Assembly: GCA_013297865.1 (NCBI GenBank)
Contig: JAAFIP010000008.1
Coordinates: 1-64,000 of the forward strand
Source of the DNA: Polaromonas sp.
GTDB taxonomy: Bacteria > Pseudomonadota > Gammaproteobacteria > Burkholderiales > Burkholderiaceae_C
Length of the DNA: 64,000 nucleotides
Direction of reading: 5' to 3'
Shown here: positions 47,954-56,894 of the stretch, in pieces
Numbering within the stretch: position 1 is the first letter of the stretch
Layout of the letters: each line of letters begins with the position of its first letter
The notes under the pieces: model-generated
Told to the model about the DNA's origin: nothing
The model's database searches: none
The model's input: only the letters and a program-made list of their open reading frames with translations
Translations under genes and position numbers: made by a program

Positions 47954-49405
47954 ATGGGACACACTGACCTGTTTCACAGTTTTCCAACCGAGCTTCTGAT
48001 TGACAACCAGTTTGTCAAAGGAGAAGGCAGCCCCGAGCCGGTGCTCGATCCTGCAACAGGCAAGGCCTTATGCCATGTGCCTGAGGCGTCCAACGAACAG
48101 GTGCAGCGCGCGGTGTCTGCTGCGCACCGCGCGTTTGATGGATGGTCACAGACTACGCCCATGGAGCGCTCGCGTCTGCTGCTCAAGATTGCTGACCAGA
48201 TTGAAGCGCGCGCCGAACACTTTGCACGCCTGGAGTCGCTGAACTGTGGCAAGCCCTACCTGCGTGCGCTGGGCGATGAAATCCCTGCGATCGCAGACTG
48301 TTTCCGTTATTTTGCCGGCGCAGTGCGCTGCATGACGGGCTCGGTAGCGGGCGAATACCTGGCCGGGCACACCAGCATGATCCGGAGCGATCCGATTGGC
48401 GTGGTAGCCTCCATTGCGCCGTGGAACTACCCGCTGCTTATGACCGCCTGGAAAACTGCACCCGCCATTGCGGCAGGCAACACCGTCGTATTGAAACCCT
48501 CCGAGCAGACCCCGCTGACGGCTTTGCTGTTTGCGCAGATCGTGGCCGAGGTGCTGCCCAAAGGGGTTATCAATATGGTGTGCGGGCGTGGCCCCAGTGT
48601 GGGGCAGTCGCTGGTGGAGCATCCCCAGGTGCGCATGGTGTCGGTAACGGGCGATGTGGCCACGGGCCGCAAGATTTTGCAGGCGGCGTCGGGCACGCTC
48701 AAGCGCACCCATCTGGAGCTGGGCGGCAAGGCCCCGGTGATTGTGCTGGACGATGCCGATATTGCCGAGGTGGTGGCAGGGGTGCGCAATTTTGGCTATT
48801 ACAACTCGGGGCAGGACTGCACTGCCGCCTGCCGCATCTACGCTGGTGCAGGAGTCTACGACAAGCTGGTCAGCGAGCTGACTTCGGCGGTCTCCAGTAT
48901 CAAAATGGGCCTGCAGGATGAGGCTGATGTCGAGATCGGGCCGCTGATCTCGGATCGCCAGCGCAACCGCGTGGCCAGCTTTGTCGAGCGGGCGCAAATG
49001 ACGGGGCATATGGAAGTGACCACCGGCGGCAAGCTGCGCCCGGGCGCAGGCTATTTTTACGAGCCCACGGTGATTGCTGGCGCCCGGCATGACGATGAGA
49101 TTGTGCAGCGCGAGGTGTTCGGTCCGGTGGTCAGCGTGACCCGCTTTGCCGATGTGGAGCAGGCGATTGGCTGGGCCAACGATTCAGAGTATGGCCTGGC
49201 CTCCAGTGTGTGGACCAAGGATGTGGGCCATGCCATGCGCCTGGCCAAGCAGCTGCAGTACGGCTGCACCTGGATCAACACCCACTTCATGCTGGTCAAC
49301 GAAATGCCGCATGGCGGCTTGAAATCCAGCGGCTACGGCAAAGACATGTCGATGTACGCGCTGGAAGACTACACCGTAGCACGCCACATCATGGCCAAAT
49401 TTTAG
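47954..49405 (+). CDS. Aldehyde dehydrogenase, aminobutyraldehyde dehydrogenase-like
   Basis: 483 residues. NAD-binding APWNYPLL, catalytic Glu in HLELGGKAP near residue 257, catalytic Cys in [11 protein letters not shown] near residue 291. Placement after the ABC importer matches E. coli ydcSTUV-patD, where PatD oxidises 4-aminobutyraldehyde from putrescine. A betaine-aldehyde or other amino-aldehyde substrate is possible. RBS AAGGAG. Confidence 0.9.
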   Translation: MGHTDLFHSFPTELLIDNQFVKGEGSPEPVLDPATGKALCHVPEASNEQVQRAVSAAHRAFDGWSQTTPMERSRLLLKIADQIEARAEHFARLESLNCGKPYLRALGDEIPAIADCFRYFAGAVRCMTGSVAGEYLAGHTSMIRSDPIGVVASIAPWNYPLLMTAWKTAPAIAAGNTVVLKPSEQTPLTALLFAQIVAEVLPKGVINMVCGRGPSVGQSLVEHPQVRMVSVTGDVATGRKILQAASGTLKRTHLELGGKAPVIVLDDADIAEVVAGVRNFGYYNSGQDCTAACRIYAGAGVYDKLVSELTSAVSSIKMGLQDEADVEIGPLISDRQRNRVASFVERAQMTGHMEVTTGGKLRPGAGYFYEPTVIAGARHDDEIVQREVFGPVVSVTRFADVEQAIGWANDSEYGLASSVWTKDVGHAMRLAKQLQYGCTWINTHFMLVNEMPHGGLKSSGYGKDMSMYALEDYTVARHIMAKF

Positions 49406-49465
49406 AAGTCTGCAGGCTGCGTTGTTCGCACAGGCAAGCCGCCATTGGCCTAAGCAGCAGCCCAC

Positions 49466-50227
49466 TCACGCATACGTCACCCAATCGGGCAGTTCCTCCA
49501 GGTGCGGCAGCGTGTTGTACGTGACCAGCATGTGGCGCTTGGGCGTGAAGGCGAATTCGGTGAGGCTGCTGTTGCGGATGCGCAGGTTCAGCTCGATGGT
49601 GGTTTCGGCACTGGTGCCCAGCACATGGCCTACGGCCGTGCTGATGGGGCCGCCGCTGCTGACGATAAGCACTTTGGCTTTGTCATTCTGCGCAAACTGC
49701 TCGCGCACATGGTCTAGCGCGCTGGTGATGCCTTGCACGAAATCGGGGTAACTGGGCATGCCGGCAGGCTGCGCGCTGCCTTGCATCCACGCGGTCAGGC
49801 CGGTTTTGAGCAGGCGGAAATGGTGGCGGTAGTTCTCGGGCGTGCGCTCTGTGGATAGTGGCTCTGCGTGCACGGCTTTGACGACGGCATCGCTGTCGTA
49901 TTCATTGAGACCTTTCCAAATTAATGGAGCCCCCACGCTCGTCACTGCGTGTACTTCGCTGCCCCCCGAGGGGGTGCTCGCAGCTTGGGGCGGCCCGGCG
50001 CTGCTCGGCAGCGGCTTCATATCAAAGCCCGCCCCCTGGCAGATGCCCGCATAGGTCTGTGCATGGCGGCGCAGGGTGCCCATGAGCACGCCGTCAAATG
50101 CCATGCCCTTGGCGGCGAAGTATTCACCCAGGCGCACGGCCTGCTGGTGGCCCAGCGGGCTTAAGTTGTCATAGTCTGCTGCGCCAAAGCTGGCCTGGCC
50201 GTGGCGTACGAGGTAAAGTGTTCCCAT
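49466..50227 (-). CDS. Histidine phosphatase family protein with embedded repeat
   Basis: 253 residues. N-terminal LYLVRHGQAS (RHG catalytic motif) and a later SSGGPIS with expected catalytic His region. Phosphoglycerate-mutase-like fold, substrate unknown. Residues about 71-99 (PPQAAS, PSGGSEVHAV) are encoded by a family 2 repeat and interrupt the fold after the first third. Start ATG 50227. Convergent with the ALDH gene. Confidence 0.88.
   Translation of the reverse strand: MGTLYLVRHGQASFGAADYDNLSPLGHQQAVRLGEYFAAKGMAFDGVLMGTLRRHAQTYAGICQGAGFDMKPLPSSAGPPQAASTPSGGSEVHAVTSVGAPLIWKGLNEYDSDAVVKAVHAEPLSTERTPENYRHHFRLLKTGLTAWMQGSAQPAGMPSYPDFVQGITSALDHVREQFAQNDKAKVLIVSSGGPISTAVGHVLGTSAETTIELNLRIRNSSLTEFAFTPKRHMLVTYNTLPHLEELPDWVTYA
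49930..50013 (+). repeat. Family 2 repeat inside the histidine phosphatase gene
   Basis: GC-rich element: CCCCCACGCTCGTCACTGCG, TGTACTTCGCTG, CCCCCCGAGGGGG hairpin, then CAGCTTGGGGCGGCCCGGCG. It is 84 bp, a multiple of three, and read in frame on the minus strand. Nearly the same element is at 53787-53868. Confidence 0.85.
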
Positions 50228-50327
50228 GGGTTGATTGTGCCGCCAAGCCGGGCACATGGCTGTCGCCCGCGCAGCATGGCGGTGCGCCAGGCTGCCTATC
50301 GCCTTGAATTCATGGCATCATGAACGC

Positions 50328-51434
50328 ATGGACACCCCACCCAAGCCACTCACCGTGGGCGAGAGCGCCCCGTGGTTTCACCTGCCCACGGCCAGCAAGC
50401 CGCGCTACAGCTTTGACACTGCAGCCGGGCGCCATGTGCTGCTGGTGTTCTTCGGCTCCAGCACCGAGCTGCAGGCGCGCGAAGTGCTGCAGCGGCTTGC
50501 CTCGCTGCGTGCGGTGTTTGACGATGAGCGGGTTTGCTTTTTTGGTATCACCACCGACGCTGAGGATGTCGCGCAGCAGCGCGTGCGCGATGCACTGCCG
50601 GGGGTGCGATTTTTTCACGACCTGGATGGCAAAGTCAGCACGCTGTATGGCGCGCGCTTGCCTGACGGCGGCCACAGCCCTGTCACATACCTGCTCGACC
50701 CCAGACTGCGCGTGCTGCACACCCTGGCATGGGCGGGCGACCCTGCAGGGCATGTCGCCCAAGTGGCCGCCGCGCTGGCCGAGTTGCCTGCGCCCGGGCC
50801 TGTGCACATTGCTGCGCCCCAGGCCCCAGTGCTGGTGGTGCCCCGCGTTTTTTCGCCAGAGCTGTGCCAGGCGCTGATGGACTATTACCAACAGCACGGT
50901 GGGGTGGATTCGGGCTTTATGCGCGACATCAACGGCCAAACCACCACGGTGATTGACCATGGCTTTAAACGCCGTGGCGACCGGATGATTGAAGACCCGC
51001 CACTGGTGCGCGCCTGTGTGGCTGCACTGCGCGCGCGGCTGCTGCCCGAGGTGTACAAGGCCTTCCAGTTTCAGGCCAGCAGCATGGAGCGCGCCTTGAT
51101 ATCCTGCTACGACGCGCAGGACAGCGGGCACTTTTCTGCCCACCGAGACAACACCACGCTGGCCACGAGCCACCGGCGCTTTGCGGTGTCCTTGTTTCTC
51201 AACAGTGGGCAGTACGAGGGCGGGCAGCTGCAGTTCCCCGAGTTTGGCAATGCCCTGTACAGCGCGCCTGCAGGTGGGGCGGTGGTCTTCTCATGCTCGC
51301 TCCTGCACAAGGCCATGCCCGTCACACGGGGGCAGCGCTATATGTTCCTGCCCTTTCTGTATGACAGCGCATCGCAAGCCCAACGCCAAGCCAATGCGCA
51401 GCACCTGTCTGACGCCGTAATCCATCTCCATTAA
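50328..51434 (+). CDS. Thioredoxin-fold/2-oxoglutarate-Fe(II) oxygenase fusion
   Basis: 368 residues. Residues 1-155 look like a peroxiredoxin/AhpC fold (VGESAPWFHLP, LLVFFGSSTELQAREV) but lack the peroxidatic Cys. Residues 165-368 form a prolyl-4-hydroxylase-like domain with iron ligands in HFSAHRDNT (H-x-D) and the distal His in LLHKAMPVTRGQRYMF. The protein probably hydroxylates a protein or small molecule. ATG 50328 is chosen over a longer reading. Divergent from the phosphatase. Confidence 0.88.
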   Translation: MDTPPKPLTVGESAPWFHLPTASKPRYSFDTAAGRHVLLVFFGSSTELQAREVLQRLASLRAVFDDERVCFFGITTDAEDVAQQRVRDALPGVRFFHDLDGKVSTLYGARLPDGGHSPVTYLLDPRLRVLHTLAWAGDPAGHVAQVAAALAELPAPGPVHIAAPQAPVLVVPRVFSPELCQALMDYYQQHGGVDSGFMRDINGQTTTVIDHGFKRRGDRMIEDPPLVRACVAALRARLLPEVYKAFQFQASSMERALISCYDAQDSGHFSAHRDNTTLATSHRRFAVSLFLNSGQYEGGQLQFPEFGNALYSAPAGGAVVFSCSLLHKAMPVTRGQRYMFLPFLYDSASQAQRQANAQHLSDAVIHLH

Positions 51435-51445
51435 GATATAAATCG

Positions 51446-51493
51446 GGCTGCAAGCCAATAGAATATCGCGGGGAAAGCTATTAAATATATAGC
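51446..51493 (+). repeat. Family 1 dispersed repeat, copy 8
   Basis: GGCTGCAAGCCAATAGAATA, TCGCGGGGAAAGC (one change from the core), GCTATTAAATATATAGC palindrome. Between convergent oxygenase and dehydratase genes. Confidence 0.87.
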
Positions 51494-51496
51494 GTT

Positions 51497-52450
51497 TTAA
51501 CCTGCCAATACTTTGGCAAATACTTCTGCATCTACATTGCCGCCGCACAGCGTGGTGCCCACCACCTGGCCTGCAAGATGCGCACGCTCCTGCATGGCTG
51601 CGGCAAACGAGGCCGCGCCAGCACCCTCGGCCACGTTATGGGTGTCGGTATAGATGGCGCGCATGGCGGCAGCTACTTCATCGTCGGTGACCTGCACGAT
51701 ATGGTCGATATGGGGGATGAGCGCGTCCAGTGCGGCCTGGTCTGCGATGCGGCAGGCCATGCCGTCGGCCAGCACCGTGCTCACCGGCGAGGCGATCACG
51801 CGCCCGGCAGCGATCGAGTCGGCATAGCTGGTGGCATGGCTGCTGACCACGCCTACGATTTTGGCCCGATGGCCCAAGGCCAGCTTGGCTGTGATGGCGC
51901 TAACTGCGCCCGAGCCCATACCAATCGGCACATAGGCCACGTCCATCTGCGGCACGGCCTTGAAAAACTCCAGCCAGTAGGTGCTCACACCCAGCACCAG
52001 GTCCTGATGGAAGCTGGGCACCATATGTGCGCCGCGCTCTTTGGCCAGGTGGATGGCAAACTCACGCGCTTCCTGAAAATCGCTGCCGTGCTCAATCAAG
52101 GTCACGCCCAGCGCGCGCATGGCGGCGTTTTTCTCTACGCTGTTGCCCAGGGGGACGACGATAGTGCAAGGCACGCCATGCGTGCGCGCCGCCCAGCCCA
52201 TGCTTTGGCCGTGGTTGCCCCGTGTGGCGCTGATGACTTCATTGGGCAGTGCGTTGGCCTTCTTCAGCGCGTCAAAATACGTCAAGCCACCGCGAATTTT
52301 GAAAGCACCTACTGGCGTGTGGTTCTCATGCTTGACCCAGCAGTCAGTGCCCAGGCGCTCGCTCAGCAGACCCCAGCAGTATTGCGGCGTGGCCTGAAAG
52401 TCCTGGTACACCACCTGGGCGGCGGCTTCGATTTGGGCGAGTGTGAACAT
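51497..52450 (-). CDS. PLP-dependent threonine/serine dehydratase-like protein
   Basis: 317 residues. PLP lysine in HTPVGAFKIRGG near residue 46, ATRGNHGQSMGWAA, and a Gly-rich MGSGAVSA phosphate cup. Related to threonine dehydratase and hydroxyamino-acid racemases. Last gene of the 11-gene operon, starting one base inside the LysE stop. The next downstream sequence is repeat copy 8. Confidence 0.9.
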   Translation of the reverse strand: MFTLAQIEAAAQVVYQDFQATPQYCWGLLSERLGTDCWVKHENHTPVGAFKIRGGLTYFDALKKANALPNEVISATRGNHGQSMGWAARTHGVPCTIVVPLGNSVEKNAAMRALGVTLIEHGSDFQEAREFAIHLAKERGAHMVPSFHQDLVLGVSTYWLEFFKAVPQMDVAYVPIGMGSGAVSAITAKLALGHRAKIVGVVSSHATSYADSIAAGRVIASPVSTVLADGMACRIADQAALDALIPHIDHIVQVTDDEVAAAMRAIYTDTHNVAEGAGAASFAAAMQERAHLAGQVVGTTLCGGNVDAEVFAKVLAG

Positions 52451-53082
52451 TATTTTCTTTCTGTCATGGCAATGCGTAGCGCCAGGCCCGCCAGTACGCT
52501 GCCCATCACATAGCGCTGGGCCACCAGCCAACCGGGGCTGTGCTTGAAAAATTGGGTGATGCGCGCTGCGCTGAAAATGACCAGGGTGTTGCCGCTGGCG
52601 CTCACGCAGATCTGCACGATGCCCAACTGCAGGGTCTGCAGCCAGAGGCTACCGCGCTCAGGCTGGATGAACTGCGGAAAAATCGACAGGTAAAACATGG
52701 CGACTTTCGGGTTGAGCAGGTTGGTGATCAGCCCCATGCGAAACAGGGTGCCGGGCGAATCCAGCGGCAAGGCGCGTGCCTCAAACATCGAGCGCCCGCC
52801 CGGCTTGACCGCCTGCCAGGCCAGCCACAGCAGATAGGTCGCCCCGGCCAGCTTGACCACATCAAACGCCAGCGGCACTGCCAGCAGCAGCGCGGTCAGG
52901 CCTGCACCTGCCGCACAGATATGCACTACCAAACCCATCTGCACGCCTGCCAGCGACACCATACCCGCAGCGCGGCCCTGGCATAGCGTGCGGGAGACGC
53001 AGTAGATCATGTTGGGGCCGGGTGTGAACACCATCACCACGGTGGCCAGTGCAAAGAGTGCGAGTTCGCTAGCGTGCAGCAT
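52450..53082 (-). CDS. LysE-family amino acid exporter
   Basis: 210 residues, six membrane helices with the LysE/RhtB signature VMVFTPGPNMIYCVSRTL near residue 13 and LLNPKVAMFYLSIFPQF. Exports amino acids or homoserine-like compounds. Coupled to the dehydratase gene, and one of two LysE genes in this operon. Confidence 0.91.
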   Translation of the reverse strand: MLHASELALFALATVVMVFTPGPNMIYCVSRTLCQGRAAGMVSLAGVQMGLVVHICAAGAGLTALLLAVPLAFDVVKLAGATYLLWLAWQAVKPGGRSMFEARALPLDSPGTLFRMGLITNLLNPKVAMFYLSIFPQFIQPERGSLWLQTLQLGIVQICVSASGNTLVIFSAARITQFFKHSPGWLVAQRYVMGSVLAGLALRIAMTERK

Positions 53083-53083
53083 G

Positions 53084-53875
53084 TCAAAGTCCTTGTGATG
53101 CCAGTGTGACCACACCCTTGGGCGTTTGCAGTGTGACGCTGAGGTTGGCGGGGCCGCTCTCAACCGCCACCCCCTTCAGTCCGATAGCAGCATAGGCGCT
53201 TTGCAAGGCGCTTGCTTCGGTATGGGTAGAAGTGATGCTTTGCAGCGTGACGCCTGAGCGCGGCAAGCTGTTGCGCGGGTGCAGGCGCAGTGGCTCGGCA
53301 TCGCCAGGCTTGCCCCATTGGATCAAGGTCGGCAACATGCCGTTGAACAGGCGCTGGCCGTCCTCGCGCACGGTGATCTGCCATTGCAGCAGCCCTTTGC
53401 GCGAATGGCGGCTGGCCTCCAGAGCTGGGCCACGGTCAATATTCAGCGTGGCCAGCGCAGCGCAGGCGGCGCGCACATCGGGCGTGTTGGCCACAAAGTG
53501 CACAAGGCGCGGCTCGATGGCTACAGCGGCTTGCAAGGCGGCATTATCCATATCAAACCAGCGCCGAGAGCCCTGTTTAATCGCGGGAGCAGCTACTGAA
53601 TTAATAGCAATTATTTCACAATAAGCCATCGGGTTGCTTGGCGTGGCAATTTTGAACAGGCGGTTATGGGTGCCAAACAGCTTGTGTTCACCGCCCGGAC
53701 CGGGGGTGATGCCCAGCGTGGCTTCGCACCAAGCCACGCCTTGGTCTAGGTTATCGGCGACGATGACCAAGTGGTCGATGCTACAGGCCCCCACGCTTGC
53801 CACTGCGTGTGCTGCGCTGCCCCCCGCGGGGGCCTTCGCGCCTTGGGGCTGCCCGGCGGCGCTCTGTGCTTTCAT
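53084..53875 (-). CDS. VOC/glyoxalase-like protein carrying both repeat families
   Basis: 263 residues. The vicinal-oxygen-chelate fold begins at SIDHLVIVADNL near residue 32 (family form GTHNRLFKI). Residues 3-30 come from a family 2 repeat (GGSAAHAVASVGA) and about 88-101 from a family 1 repeat (INSVAAPAIK). No catalytic metal site could be checked. Gap of one base to the LysE gene, and the start overlaps the PhzF stop (ATGA). Confidence 0.85.
   Translation of the reverse strand: MKAQSAAGQPQGAKAPAGGSAAHAVASVGACSIDHLVIVADNLDQGVAWCEATLGITPGPGGEHKLFGTHNRLFKIATPSNPMAYCEIIAINSVAAPAIKQGSRRWFDMDNAALQAAVAIEPRLVHFVANTPDVRAACAALATLNIDRGPALEASRHSRKGLLQWQITVREDGQRLFNGMLPTLIQWGKPGDAEPLRLHPRNSLPRSGVTLQSITSTHTEASALQSAYAAIGLKGVAVESGPANLSVTLQTPKGVVTLASQGL
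53576..53608 (+). repeat. Family 1 dispersed repeat, copy 9, inside the VOC gene
   Basis: TTTAATCGCGGGAGCAGCTA, then CTGAATTAATAGC. The left hairpin half is lost or diverged. It is read antisense to the element but in frame for the minus-strand VOC gene, encoding AINSVAAPA. Confidence 0.7.
53787..53868 (+). repeat. Family 2 repeat at the 5' end of the VOC gene
   Basis: CCCCCACGCTTGCCACTGCG, TGTGCTGCGCTG, CCCCCCGCGGGGG hairpin, CCTTGGGGCTGCCCGGCG. Matches the copy at 49930-50013 at most positions. It supplies nearly all codons between the VOC start codon and the fold. Confidence 0.85.
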
Positions 53876-54741
53876 AAGCTCACCTTGCCATCGATACAAG
53901 TTACCGAAGCGCCGCCAATCCAAATGTCAGTGCCGATTTGCTCCACATGCACACGCCCCGCACGCGCCAGGGCTGTGCCCTGCGCAGCGACATAGCGGGT
54001 GGGCGCCAGTCCTGCGCCGATCAGCCACTGCGCAATGCCGGCGTTCAGGCTGCCGGTCACCGGGTCTTCGGCCATGCCGTTGTTGCCGGGGAAGAAAGCG
54101 CGCACTTCGAACTGAATCTCGTCGCCCGTGGTTTGCGCGCCGACCACGCCCACCTTGCCGCGCGGTCCTACCACGCCGATGTCCAGGCCAGCCAAGACAG
54201 TGGCATCAGGTTTCAGCGCCAATACCTGTTGGGCACTGTGCAGCATCACGCCGCGCCAGTTGGGGCCGTTGTCGCACCAAGAGTGCGCGATGATGTCGCT
54301 GCGTTCAATCTTCAAGCCGCGTGCAATCAACGCTACATCGGCTTCGTCCAGCGGCCCGCTTTTGATCAGCGGTGGCGCGGCAAAGGCCAGGCGGCCTGAG
54401 GCAGCGTCACGCTTGATCTTCACCAGCCCCACGCCGCACTCCTGCACAATATGCTGCGCCTTCGGCTTGCCACCCGCCTCCAACCACGCATGGCAGCTGC
54501 CCAGCGTGGGGTGGCCGGCAAACGGCAGCTCGCGGCCTGGGCAAAAGATGCGCACCTGGTAGTCAGCCTCGGCATGGGCAGGCGGCAGCAGAAAAGTGCA
54601 TTCAGACAGATTGGTCCAGTTGGTGAAGTGCTGCATCTCCTCTTTGCTCAAGCCCGTGCCATCCAGCACGACACCCAATGGGTTGCCATAGTAAGGTTTG
54701 GCGGTAAATACATCGACCTGTTTGAAACTGCGTTGTTGCAT
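53872..54741 (-). CDS. PhzF-family epimerase/isomerase
   Basis: 289 residues. YYGNPLGVVLDG near residue 17, the catalytic-type Glu in TNLSECTFLL near residue 47, and FAGHPTLGSCHAW near residue 75. Family members isomerise phenazine precursors or diaminopimelate-like acids. Other phenazine genes are absent, so the substrate is unknown. Four-base overlap with the VOC gene. Confidence 0.91.
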   Translation of the reverse strand: MQQRSFKQVDVFTAKPYYGNPLGVVLDGTGLSKEEMQHFTNWTNLSECTFLLPPAHAEADYQVRIFCPGRELPFAGHPTLGSCHAWLEAGGKPKAQHIVQECGVGLVKIKRDAASGRLAFAAPPLIKSGPLDEADVALIARGLKIERSDIIAHSWCDNGPNWRGVMLHSAQQVLALKPDATVLAGLDIGVVGPRGKVGVVGAQTTGDEIQFEVRAFFPGNNGMAEDPVTGSLNAGIAQWLIGAGLAPTRYVAAQGTALARAGRVHVEQIGTDIWIGGASVTCIDGKVSL

Positions 54742-54751
54742 ACATCACTCC

Positions 54752-55393
54752 TCAAGACAAAACAATATCCAGCACGCCCTTGCTGACAGGTTGTGCGCAA
54801 ATGCCTGCGTACCAGCGCGACAAGTGCGGATAGGCGCTGCGCGGCAGCGCAGGGTGCTGGGGCGGCAGGCCCCACCAGCGGTGCATTTCGCAGGCAATCG
54901 GAAAATCGGCCATGGTCATGGCATCGCCCGCCATAAACGGACGCTGTGCCAAATGCGCATCCAGCAAGGCCAATTGCGGCTCCGTGGTGGCCACCGACTT
55001 GGCAATCGCTGCCATATCCGGCTGTGGGCCGGGCGTGCGAATCCACTCCACAAAAGCCGCGCGGCCTACGTTGTTCATGGTGGTTTGCTGCCAGTCCATC
55101 CAGCGCTCCGCATCAAAGCGCTGTGCCAAATTTTCGGGATACAGATTACCCATGGAGTGCTTTGCACACAGATAGCGAACAATCACGTTGCTTTCCCACA
55201 GCGTAAAGTCACCGTCCTGCATCACGGGTATTTGCCCATTGGGATTCATGCGCAAGTATTCCGGCGTTGTATTGATGCCGTAGCTCAGGCCTGCATCAGT
55301 ACGCTTAAAGTCCAAGCCCATCCATTGCGCGGCCAGCACCACCTTGCGCACATTGATAGAGCTCATGCGGCCCCAGATGTGCAGCGTGCTCAT
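54752..55393 (-). CDS. Glutathione S-transferase
   Basis: 213 residues. Thioredoxin-like N-terminal domain (LHIWGRMSSINVRKVVLAAQ, NPNGQIPVMQDGDFTLWESN) and an all-helical C-terminal domain. Beta/theta-like class. Ten bases from PhzF, overlapping the aminotransferase stop by four bases. gshA is elsewhere in the window. Confidence 0.9.
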   Translation of the reverse strand: MSTLHIWGRMSSINVRKVVLAAQWMGLDFKRTDAGLSYGINTTPEYLRMNPNGQIPVMQDGDFTLWESNVIVRYLCAKHSMGNLYPENLAQRFDAERWMDWQQTTMNNVGRAAFVEWIRTPGPQPDMAAIAKSVATTEPQLALLDAHLAQRPFMAGDAMTMADFPIACEMHRWWGLPPQHPALPRSAYPHLSRWYAGICAQPVSKGVLDIVLS

Positions 55394-56556
55394 GGCAGAT
55401 TAGCCTTAATCACTTGGGCCAACGCGGCAACGCCTTCGTTGATCTGCTCGCTACTTGCCGTCACAAAGGACAGGCGCAACGTGTTTTTTTGCTCGCTGTC
55501 GCTGTAAAACGCCGCCCCAGGCACGAAGGCAACGTTGCGTTCTACCGCTTTGGGCAGCAACGCTGCCGCATCCATGCCGACGGGGAGTTTGACCCACAGG
55601 AACATGCCGCCGTCGGGCATGTTCCACTGCACGCCTGTGCCTGCAAGGTTTTTCTCCAGGGCAGCCAGCATGGCATCACGCTGCGCTTTGTACAGTGCGC
55701 GGATGGTGGGCACATGGCGGTCGATAAAGCCGTCTTTCAGCACCTCGGCCACCATGCGCTGGTTGAAGCTTGGGGTATGCAAGTCAGCGGCCTGCTTGGC
55801 TTGGAGCAGCTTGGGGTACAGGGCCTTGGGGGCGACCAGAAAGCCCAGGCGCAGGCCGGGTGCTAGCGTTTTGCTGAAGCTGCCCATGTAGATGCAGCCC
55901 TCGGGGTTGCGCGCGGCGAGCGGAGCAGGTGGCGGCGCGTCAAACCACAGGTCGCCATAGGGGTTGTCTTCCACGATCGGCAGGCCCAGCTGCGCGGCTG
56001 CAGCGCTCAGTGCAGCGCGGCGCGCTTCGCTCATGGTGTTGCCCGTGGGGTTTTGAAAATTGGGCAGCACATAGAGAAAGCGCGCGCCTTGGGCTTTGGC
56101 TCTCAAATCGCCTACGTCTATGCCTTCTGCATCACTGGCGATGCTGACAAACTCCGGCTCCATGGGCGTGAAGGCTTGCAGCGCACCGAGGTAGGTCGGC
56201 GTCTCCACCAGCACACGCGAGCCTTTGTCGATCAAAATCTTGGCAATCAAGTCCAGCGCCTGCTGGCTGCCGGTGGTGATCAGCACCTGCGCCGGGTCTA
56301 CCTTCCATGGCAAGCTGTTTGCCACCCATTCACGCAGCGCCGGAAAGCCCTCGCTGGCGGCGTATTGCAGCGCTGCCGGGCCATCGTTCTTGAGCACCGT
56401 GGCGCAGGCCGCTGCAAAGGCCTGCACGGGAAAGGTCTTGGGCGAAGGCAAGCCACCCGCAAAACTGATGATGCCGGGCTTTTCCGTCACCTTCAAAATT
56501 TCGCGGATCACCGAAGGGTTCATGCGCTGCGCGCGCTCTGCCAATTGCCATTGCAT
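55390..56556 (-). CDS. PLP-dependent aminotransferase (fold type I, 2-aminoadipate-type)
   Basis: 388 residues. Family MocR/LysN-like aminotransferase without HTH: FAGGLPSPKTFP, LNP-type NFQNPTGNTMS, and the PLP lysine in SFSKTLAPGLRLGF near residue 225. A GTG one codon upstream (56559) shares the strong GGAGG, so it may be used. Acts on an amino acid of unknown identity. Confidence 0.91.
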   Translation of the reverse strand: MQWQLAERAQRMNPSVIREILKVTEKPGIISFAGGLPSPKTFPVQAFAAACATVLKNDGPAALQYAASEGFPALREWVANSLPWKVDPAQVLITTGSQQALDLIAKILIDKGSRVLVETPTYLGALQAFTPMEPEFVSIASDAEGIDVGDLRAKAQGARFLYVLPNFQNPTGNTMSEARRAALSAAAAQLGLPIVEDNPYGDLWFDAPPPAPLAARNPEGCIYMGSFSKTLAPGLRLGFLVAPKALYPKLLQAKQAADLHTPSFNQRMVAEVLKDGFIDRHVPTIRALYKAQRDAMLAALEKNLAGTGVQWNMPDGGMFLWVKLPVGMDAAALLPKAVERNVAFVPGAAFYSDSEQKNTLRLSFVTASSEQINEGVAALAQVIKANLP

Positions 56557-56558
56557 CA

Positions 56559-56894
56559 CTACTCTCCTCCTTGCGGGCCATAGAACACGACCCAGGTCAC
56601 AAAATCGTTGCTGAAATTTTCAAAGCGGTGCTCCACGCCCGCCGCTACAAAAAACGCATCGCCTGCTGCCACGTCAAAGCGCTGGCCGTTGATGACGATC
56701 TGGCCTGTTCCGCTGTGGATGAAGTACAGCTCGTCCTGGGTATGGGGCTGCTGCAGGTCAGTGCCCTTGGGGGCAAACACTTCCACGCTCATCGTCCCGC
56801 CTACCAGCATGGTGACAAAGGGCGCGCCTTGCGGGTAGGTGGCTGTGGGCGCAGCAGGCAGTCGCGTAAGCGCTTGGGCTATGGAGACCTTCAT
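56559..56894 (-). CDS. Cupin-domain protein
   Basis: 111 residues with cupin motifs: PHTQDELYFIHSGTG (H-x3-E region) and AGDAFFVAAGVEHRFENF. Probably metal-binding. Could be a small-molecule isomerase, dioxygenase or sensor. Overlaps DUF6196 by four bases. Confidence 0.87.
   Translation of the reverse strand: MKVSIAQALTRLPAAPTATYPQGAPFVTMLVGGTMSVEVFAPKGTDLQQPHTQDELYFIHSGTGQIVINGQRFDVAAGDAFFVAAGVEHRFENFSNDFVTWVVFYGPQGGE

Noticed and set aside
53872-54741. Phenazine biosynthesis cluster
   Set aside because: Only a PhzF-family gene is present. No other phz genes lie nearby, and the family is broad.
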